Source: Oscillospiraceae bacterium (GTDB taxonomy: Bacteria; Bacillota; Clostridia; Oscillospirales; Ruminococcaceae). From it: a stretch of DNA of 64,000 nt. The stretch is taken from NCBI GenBank assembly GCA_028720105.1, contig JAQYLI010000040.1, positions 124,001-188,000 of the forward strand. Reading direction: 5' to 3'. The position numbers and the translations under genes were made by a program. The notes beneath the pieces are model-generated. The model worked only from the letters and a program-made list of their open reading frames with translations. It ran no database searches and was not told the origin of the DNA. The stretch's first letter is position 1; each line of letters starts with the position of its first letter. Positions 59,715 to 64,000 of the stretch are shown piece after piece.

Positions 59715-61046
59715 TTATTTTACCACATTTACGTGAAAAATGCTATAGTTTTTCAAAATATTTATAATTTCCTCCGAAAAAATTTCTCCACCTGTCACCG
59801 CCGCAATTCCCGGAGGACAGCAAGAAACTGCCGAGGAGCAAATTCTCCCCCCAGCTTTTTCCACAGGGATATATTCACGTGGGGACATTGCCGCCTCTCT
59901 TATGCTCATAGCCCTTTCAAGGGGAGCAAGCCCGGAAAAGTCGGGGAGCGGCACTCTTATTCTCGGCTGGGGAATAGAGGAAAATGCTCTGCCGATGGCG
60001 TTTATCTCGTAAACGTCAAGCCCCGTGAGCATAAGCACCACGTGGGTGTTGTCCGCATACTCGCACTCAATGTCCCACCCTCTCAGCACTTCTGCTAAGT
60101 CATATCCCGAATATCCCGATGGAGGAGCAAGAACAGTCAGCTTGCCGCACTCCCCATCTTCAATGTGCCAGTATGGAGACAGAAAGCTTCTGACATTTTC
60201 CGAGGCTTTTTTCATCTTGGAAAAATACTCCGCAGCTTCACTTTCCATAAACTCATTGCACATATCAAGGGAGCGGAGAATAAGATAAGAGGGGCTTGAT
60301 GAACCGAACATAGACATAATTTCCTTGGCATAGCCCTCGTATTTTTCCAAAGACGGGTCGTTTATATGCAGGTATGCGCCCCCCGTAAGCACAGGGAGCG
60401 TTTTGTGGGCTGAGTCGCAGCATATGTCTGCCCCGTGATACAAGGGGTGGAGAGGTTTTCCGTTTTCGGATATAAAGCGAAGATATGCCCCGTGAGCATT
60501 GTCGACTAAAAGCTTGCAGTTATGCGCTCTGCACACACGGGCAATGTCATCAAGGGGAGTGAGCCTGCCTAAGTAATCGGGAGTGGTTATGTATACGCAA
60601 GTGGGATCTCCCGCCTTTATTATGGCGGCTTCTATCATATCCGCAGTTATCTCTCCCGAAACGATGGAGCTTTCGTAACGAGGATAGACCCATTCCACCT
60701 CTGCGTCAAGCATAACGCAGGCATTTAAGAATGCCCTATGGCAATTCCTTGCGGCAACTACCTTACTTGAGGGGCTGCCCATAAGGCACATTGCAAGCAT
60801 TGTGTAAATGCAAAGCGTGGAGCCGCCTGCGCTGTAAAGGGTCTTGTATGAGCCGAATATTTCCGAGGCTTTTTTCTCGCTTTCCGCAATTATGCCGCCC
60901 GCCTCAAAAAGGCTGTCCGCACCCTTTATTTCGGTGATGTCAAGGGCATTATAAGGCTCTCCCTTGCCCTTGTGCCCGGGCATATGGGCGCGAATGGTCT
61001 CTTTTTCGGCATAGCTGTCTGTAAATTCCTTTATGGGTAAATTCAT
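59715..61046 (-). CDS. PLP-dependent Orn/Lys/Arg decarboxylase-like protein (YaaO-type)
   Basis: A fold type I PLP enzyme of the ornithine/lysine/arginine decarboxylase family, short form. The PLP lysine is in SAHKTLPVLTGG, the phosphate-binding loop in YSAGGSTLC, and the N-terminal IRAHMPGHKG is a hallmark. At 443 residues it lacks the N-terminal wing domain of E. coli LdcI and equals Bacillus YaaO. In Bacillus yaaO also lies ahead of yaaQ. It is followed 51 bases later by darA. The substrate, perhaps arginine or lysine, cannot be told. Confidence 0.85.
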   Translation of the reverse strand: MNLPIKEFTDSYAEKETIRAHMPGHKGKGEPYNALDITEIKGADSLFEAGGIIAESEKKASEIFGSYKTLYSAGGSTLCIYTMLAMCLMGSPSSKVVAARNCHRAFLNACVMLDAEVEWVYPRYESSIVSGEITADMIEAAIIKAGDPTCVYITTPDYLGRLTPLDDIARVCRAHNCKLLVDNAHGAYLRFISENGKPLHPLYHGADICCDSAHKTLPVLTGGAYLHINDPSLEKYEGYAKEIMSMFGSSSPSYLILRSLDMCNEFMESEAAEYFSKMKKASENVRSFLSPYWHIEDGECGKLTVLAPPSGYSGYDLAEVLRGWDIECEYADNTHVVLMLTGLDVYEINAIGRAFSSIPQPRIRVPLPDFSGLAPLERAMSIREAAMSPREYIPVEKAGGRICSSAVSCCPPGIAAVTGGEIFSEEIINILKNYSIFHVNVVK

Positions 61047-61075
61047 TTGATATTTTCCTTTTCACATATATGATT

Positions 61076-61765
61076 TTACGGAGTAAAGCGGCTGATAAGA
61101 ACCTTGAAAATGGTATTCACAACTATCTGAGCCGCCGCACCAAGGATAAATATGAGCCAGGAAATGTCCCATATGCCATAGGAAGAGAAGCTTATCATAA
61201 AGTAGAAAAATACGATAGCCAGCCACATTATGGCGGAAACGCTTCCTCTTATTTTTTTGAGCAGCTTTATCCTGCTTTCGGTGTCGTCATTGCGGCTTAT
61301 TCGGATAATGCTGCCTATCATATTAAAGCCCACCGTCAGAGCCGCACCCACTATAAATATGAGCCAGGAATAATCCCAGCAGTTGTTATTGTAATTTATC
61401 AGAAAGTAAAGCACCACGATAAGCAGCCACATTACGGTTATGGCGGCATTTTTTATAGCCTTGATGTTGCTCTCCTTGAAAACGTAGGCGTATTTTTTCA
61501 TAAGTCTGCTTCTGGGGGAGCTTTTCTCAAAAAGTCCCTCCTCGTGAAATCCCGAACCGCTTACCTGCTCTATAAGTCCGCTAACATCTCCCATAGTGCC
61601 GATAACTGCCGCATAGGCACGCTGAGGGGTCATACCTGCGTTTATGCAGTCATCGTAGCGCGCTTCAAGGTTTGAGAGTATCTCCTCTCTAAGCTCCGTC
61701 ACCGCATTTTCGTGAGGAGCGTCCTTGAACAGATTGTCCACGTATGCCCTTATTGCTGATTTCAT
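61076..61765 (-). CDS. Permease-prefix/DUF1700-like membrane protein partnered with PadR
   Basis: The N-terminal 80 residues (AIRAYVDNLFKDAPHENAVTELREEILSNLEARYDDCINAGMTPQRAYAAVIGTMGD) form the permease prefix helical domain, and four membrane helices in two pairs follow (IKNAAITVMWLLIVVLYFLIN..., AIMWLAIVFFYFMISFSS..., DISWLIFILGAAAQIVVNTIF). I set the start at the ATG at 61765, 31 bases after the PadR stop; the ORF-track start (61924) lies inside padR. This pairing is typical for PadR-controlled membrane-stress proteins. Confidence 0.8.
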   Translation of the reverse strand: MKSAIRAYVDNLFKDAPHENAVTELREEILSNLEARYDDCINAGMTPQRAYAAVIGTMGDVSGLIEQVSGSGFHEEGLFEKSSPRSRLMKKYAYVFKESNIKAIKNAAITVMWLLIVVLYFLINYNNNCWDYSWLIFIVGAALTVGFNMIGSIIRISRNDDTESRIKLLKKIRGSVSAIMWLAIVFFYFMISFSSYGIWDISWLIFILGAAAQIVVNTIFKVLISRFTP

Positions 61766-61796
61766 TTCTATTACCAACCTTTCCCTTGATACATCT

Positions 61797-62168
61797 TTAT
61801 TTTTTTTCGTTTGTGATGTTATCCGCTTTTTCTGCGCTCTGAGCCGCATAAAGAAGCTTGTCCACAATGGCTTTGGTCTTATCCCATTCCGCAAGATTGT
61901 CGCGGTACTGCTTTCGCCCCGCATCGGTAATGGTGTAGTATTTCCGCCTTGCGCCCGAGTTTTCGTCCCCCCAGTAGGAGGCGATAAGCCCCGACTGCTC
62001 CAGCCGCCTGAATGCGCTGTAAAGGGTGGCTTCCTTGAACTCGAAGCGGTTTCCCGTAAGGTCTAAGATATCCTTGTTTATCTTATAGCCGTAGCTGTCG
62101 CTTACCGACAAAAGGGACAGGATAATGGTGTCCGTATGCCCTCGTATAAGGTCCGAAGCTATTGACAT
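61797..62168 (-). CDS. PadR family transcriptional regulator
   Basis: A winged-helix repressor of 123 residues. The DNA-binding region is DTIILSLLSVSDSYGYKINKDILDLTGNRFEFKEATLYSAFRRLEQSGLIASYW, followed by a short dimer helix (EWDKTKAIVDKLL). It starts the operon with the membrane protein gene 31 bases downstream, and its promoter contains an inverted repeat, which suggests self-control. The effector is unknown. Confidence 0.92.
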   Translation of the reverse strand: MSIASDLIRGHTDTIILSLLSVSDSYGYKINKDILDLTGNRFEFKEATLYSAFRRLEQSGLIASYWGDENSGARRKYYTITDAGRKQYRDNLAEWDKTKAIVDKLLYAAQSAEKADNITNEKK

Positions 62169-62220
62169 TTAGTTATCACCCTTTCCCCGAAGCTTTGATA
62201 TCCGAATTGCTCTGTTATAT

Positions 62221-62249
62221 ATGATAACACACAGTACCTCGTCTGTCAA
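62221..62249 (-). promoter_or_regulatory. Promoter of the PadR operon with an inverted repeat
   Basis: Minus-strand TTGACA and TATCAT are separated by 17 bases. TACCT and AGGTA, 9 bases apart, overlap the -35 box and spacer, in a place suited to self-repression. Confidence 0.6.
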
Positions 62250-62392
62250 GGTATTTCGCGTAATTTAATCTGATTTTAATTTTTAGGGGCTTTCCATAAA
62301 TTTCTTTCTATGCAGATATTACGCAGGCAAGCCGTTTAGTTTAATAATATAGCCGCCAACCTCACTTTCTCAAAATTTTTTTCAAAAAACTC

Positions 62393-62421
62393 TTGACAAA
62401 CTTATTTCAATGTGATATAAT
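62393..62421 (+). promoter_or_regulatory. Promoter of tRNA-fMet
   Basis: Perfect TTGACA and TATAAT with a 17-base spacer and TGTGA before the -10 box. Confidence 0.8.
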
Positions 62422-62458
62422 AAATAAGCACTCTGAAAATGAGTGCCCAACATAACAT

Positions 62459-62535
<77 letters not shown>

Positions 62536-62606
62536 AATATAAAATCAAGCTGTTCAAACTCACAAAAATCTGCACTTTCACCAAACAGATTTCACGCTTG
62601 AACAGC

Positions 62607-62635
62607 TTGACAAATGTATTAAAATGTTGTATAAT
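62607..62635 (+). promoter_or_regulatory. Consensus promoter downstream of tRNA-fMet
   Basis: Perfect TTGACA and TATAAT with a 17-base spacer, pointing toward a structured region and then tRNA-Leu. It may drive tRNA-Leu with a leader of about 190 bases, or a separate RNA. Confidence 0.6.
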
Positions 62636-62641
62636 ATAGTT

Positions 62642-62780
62642 GTAGCCAATCAAAAAGTTGGTTGCAACCATAAAAGTATACAACTTCAAGGCATTCACTA
62701 AGTCATTCAGATACTCGTATATCTGCTTGATAATGCGCCGGAAATGGTTTGGCGACCGTTTTCGGCGTGTGGGTGCGTTT
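62642..62780. ncRNA. Unexplained structured intergenic region between convergent promoters
   Basis: Two perfect promoters face each other across about 140 bases. The region contains a 12-base palindrome TGGTTGCAACCA, an inverted repeat AGATA...TATCT, and a 12-bp hairpin CGCCGGAAATGG/CCGTTTTCGGCG (62736-62767). There is no ORF with a ribosome site. It is a candidate antisense pair or leader; identity unknown. Confidence 0.4.
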
Positions 62781-62785
62781 TATTT

Positions 62786-62814
62786 TATCCACATTATACC
62801 ATATTATTTTTAAA
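62786..62814 (-). promoter_or_regulatory. Consensus minus-strand promoter between the tRNA genes
   Basis: Minus-strand TTGACA and TATAAT are separated by 17 bases with TGG before the -10 box. It points toward tRNA-fMet and would make an RNA complementary to that started at 62607. Confidence 0.6.
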
Positions 62815-62831
62815 TTGTCAAGTATTTTTTT

Positions 62832-62918
62832 GCCGTAATGGTGGAATAGGCAGACACAAGGGACTTAAAATCCCTCGATAGCGATATCGTACCGGTTCAA
62901 GTCCGGTTTACGGCACCA
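62832..62918 (+). tRNA. tRNA-Leu (TAA)
   Basis: An 87-base class II tRNA: acceptor GCCGTAA/TTACGGC, anticodon stem AGGGA/TCCCT with loop CTTAAAA (anticodon TAA), a long variable arm (CGATAGCGATATCG) and an encoded CCA. The integrase gene begins 58 bases beyond it on the other strand. Confidence 0.96.
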
Positions 62919-62936
62919 AATATGATATGTCTGCGC

Positions 62937-62978
62937 AGCGCAAAACAGCGGAACAGCTCTGTTTTGCGCTGTTTTTTA
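62937..62978. terminator. Terminator after tRNA-Leu
   Basis: AGCGCAAAACAG and CTGTTTTGCGCT form a perfect 12-bp stem followed by GTTTTTTATT. The T-run contains the stop codon of the integrase read from the other strand. Confidence 0.85.
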
Positions 62979-63956
62979 TTCTCCGAGGAGTAAATTCATC
63001 GTTTTCCTTTTCTGCTCATCGAGAACGTGAGCATAGCGATTAAGGGTGATGTTTACATCAGAATGTCCGAGAAGCACGCTGAGTGTCTTGACATCTGCCC
63101 CCTTTTCTATCGCTCTGGTTGCGAATGTATGCCGCAGCGAGTGGAAATTGGCATCTGCAACGCCCGCTGCTTTTAAGATACGCTTGAACGTTTTCTGCAT
63201 AGTTTTCGGTTCAGCAGGACCGCCGACAGCCGAGCGGAGCAGATAATCAGTATCTTTCGGCGGCTTACGCATTATTTGACTGGATCTCGCCCAGTAGCAC
63301 ATCAATTTCTGACAATATCCTTCACTTATCGGGATATCTCGCAGAGAGTTTTTGCTTTTGGGAGTGCCGACTACAAGCTCAGTTCCGGATCCGTCAAGCT
63401 TTTCAAGCCTGTTGACAGTACGGCGTATATGCACTATCCCATTTCGGGTATCAATATCAGACCACCTCAGTCCCAGAACCTCACCAAGCCTTATGCCAAG
63501 CGTAAGACTGAGATAAACACCAAACGCAAGCCTTTCGTTGCTTGTTTTCAGTTCATTCTCAAGCAATATCTGTTCCTCAACGGTTAGCACCCTCATTTCA
63601 GTTTCTTCTCTACGGGGTATTTCCACAAACGATGCATAGTTCTTCACGATAAGGTCAAGCTCTATGGCTTTATCAAGAGATTTATGTATCATTCGGTTCA
63701 TATTCTGCAAGGTTTTGGGTGACAAGCCACCTCCTTTCAGACTGCCGTTATCAGACTGATTGTTTATAAAACGCTGTAAAACGTCAGTATTAAGCTCTGA
63801 CAGCATTAAAGATCCAATATTCGGAGTAATATGCCCGTTAATATACCCTATGTAAGATACAGCTGTAGAGTGCTTTACAGTTCGTCTGGAGTACGTCTCA
63901 AACCAATATTTCAGCCATTCCTCAAACGTCATTTCTTTTTTCAACTCAATATCCAT
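62976..63956 (-). CDS. Tyrosine site-specific recombinase (phage/ICE-type integrase)
   Basis: A 326-residue integrase. An N-terminal core-binding (SAM-like) domain is at about residues 8-105 (TFEEWLKYWFETYSRRTVKHSTAVSYIGYINGHITP...SELNTDVLQRFIN). The catalytic domain has the first Arg in LTLGIRLGEVLGLRW, HSLRHTFATR, LLGHSDVNITLNRYAHV with the nucleophile Tyr, so the full R-H-R-H-Y set appears present. It lacks the usual N-terminal arm-binding domain or has only a short one. Its 3' end lies against tRNA-Leu, the typical site for such an element. Confidence 0.92.
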   Translation of the reverse strand: MDIELKKEMTFEEWLKYWFETYSRRTVKHSTAVSYIGYINGHITPNIGSLMLSELNTDVLQRFINNQSDNGSLKGGGLSPKTLQNMNRMIHKSLDKAIELDLIVKNYASFVEIPRREETEMRVLTVEEQILLENELKTSNERLAFGVYLSLTLGIRLGEVLGLRWSDIDTRNGIVHIRRTVNRLEKLDGSGTELVVGTPKSKNSLRDIPISEGYCQKLMCYWARSSQIMRKPPKDTDYLLRSAVGGPAEPKTMQKTFKRILKAAGVADANFHSLRHTFATRAIEKGADVKTLSVLLGHSDVNITLNRYAHVLDEQKRKTMNLLLGE

Positions 63957-64000
63957 ATTCCAGTCCTTTCCTGTTCCTTCATATTTCGCAGACTTATCAA

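Overview
The window looks like chromosome from an anaerobic, spore-related Gram-positive of the Oscillospiraceae (Ruminococcus-like). The signs are spmA/spmB and a YaaT (RicT) homologue, oxygen-independent HemZ, an F-type ATP synthase with a Na+-type c subunit, GltBD, near-consensus TTGACA-N17-TATAAT promoters (often with a TGn extended -10), strong AGGAGG-type ribosome sites and moderate G+C. The genus is an inference; no rRNA is present. About 60 protein genes, four tRNAs and one integrase are visible, mostly on the minus strand.

Layout. 1-12.4 kb (minus): a lipid kinase, an Hsp70-like ATPase operon (DUF4250, coiled-coil protein, 954-aa actin-fold ATPase), RlmD-type methyltransferase with a 48-aa Cys-rich protein missed by the ORF track, a zinc-ribbon protein, HemZ, two tandem paralogous membrane proteins, a P-loop protein, an MBL hydrolase and a degenerate EAL-HDOD protein. 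12.6-14.0 kb (plus): DUF3343 protein and a cysteine desulfurase. 14.1-14.95 kb, which looks empty in the ORF track, holds a tandem pair of what appear to be type I toxin-antitoxin modules: two 32-aa amphipathic membrane peptides on the minus strand, each with a consensus promoter and a structured leader, and each faced by a convergent antisense RNA with its own promoter and terminator. This is the most interesting object in the window.

15-23.5 kb: an orphan solute-binding lipoprotein with a cre-like operator, an L10 leader with rplJ-rplL, a YfbR-like nucleotidase, a MATE exporter and an SGNH lipoprotein. 23.5-29.6 kb: gltB-gltD. 29.9-34.5 kb: VanY-like lipoprotein, a membrane protein, tsaB, tsaE and a GNAT protein. 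34.6-38.4 kb: PocR-type hybrid histidine kinase and response regulator. 38.6-40.6 kb: cysK, cdd and a frameshifted, AT-rich NUDIX gene. 40.7-47.9 kb: complete atpI-B-E-F-H-A-G-D-C operon. 48-51.2 kb: tRNA-Pro, galE, a candidate sRNA, tRNA-Lys and spmB/spmA. 51.3-55.6 kb (plus): AbrB-like regulator, HD-GYP protein, serC-serA and a small membrane protein. 55.6-62.2 kb (minus): HAD hydrolase and a long run PadR, permease-prefix membrane protein, Orn/Lys/Arg decarboxylase-like protein, DarA, HolB, RicT, a small membrane protein and an SPFH protein. 62.4-64 kb: tRNA-fMet, an unexplained structured region with two convergent promoters, tRNA-Leu and a tyrosine integrase abutting it, probably the edge of an integrated element.

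Links between genes: GltBD, SerC/SerA and CysK form a small amino-acid biosynthesis set (glutamate, serine, cysteine). The HD-GYP and degenerate EAL-HDOD proteins point to cyclic-di-GMP signalling, and DarA to cyclic-di-AMP. All similarity statements come from reading motifs and remembered families; no searches were run.
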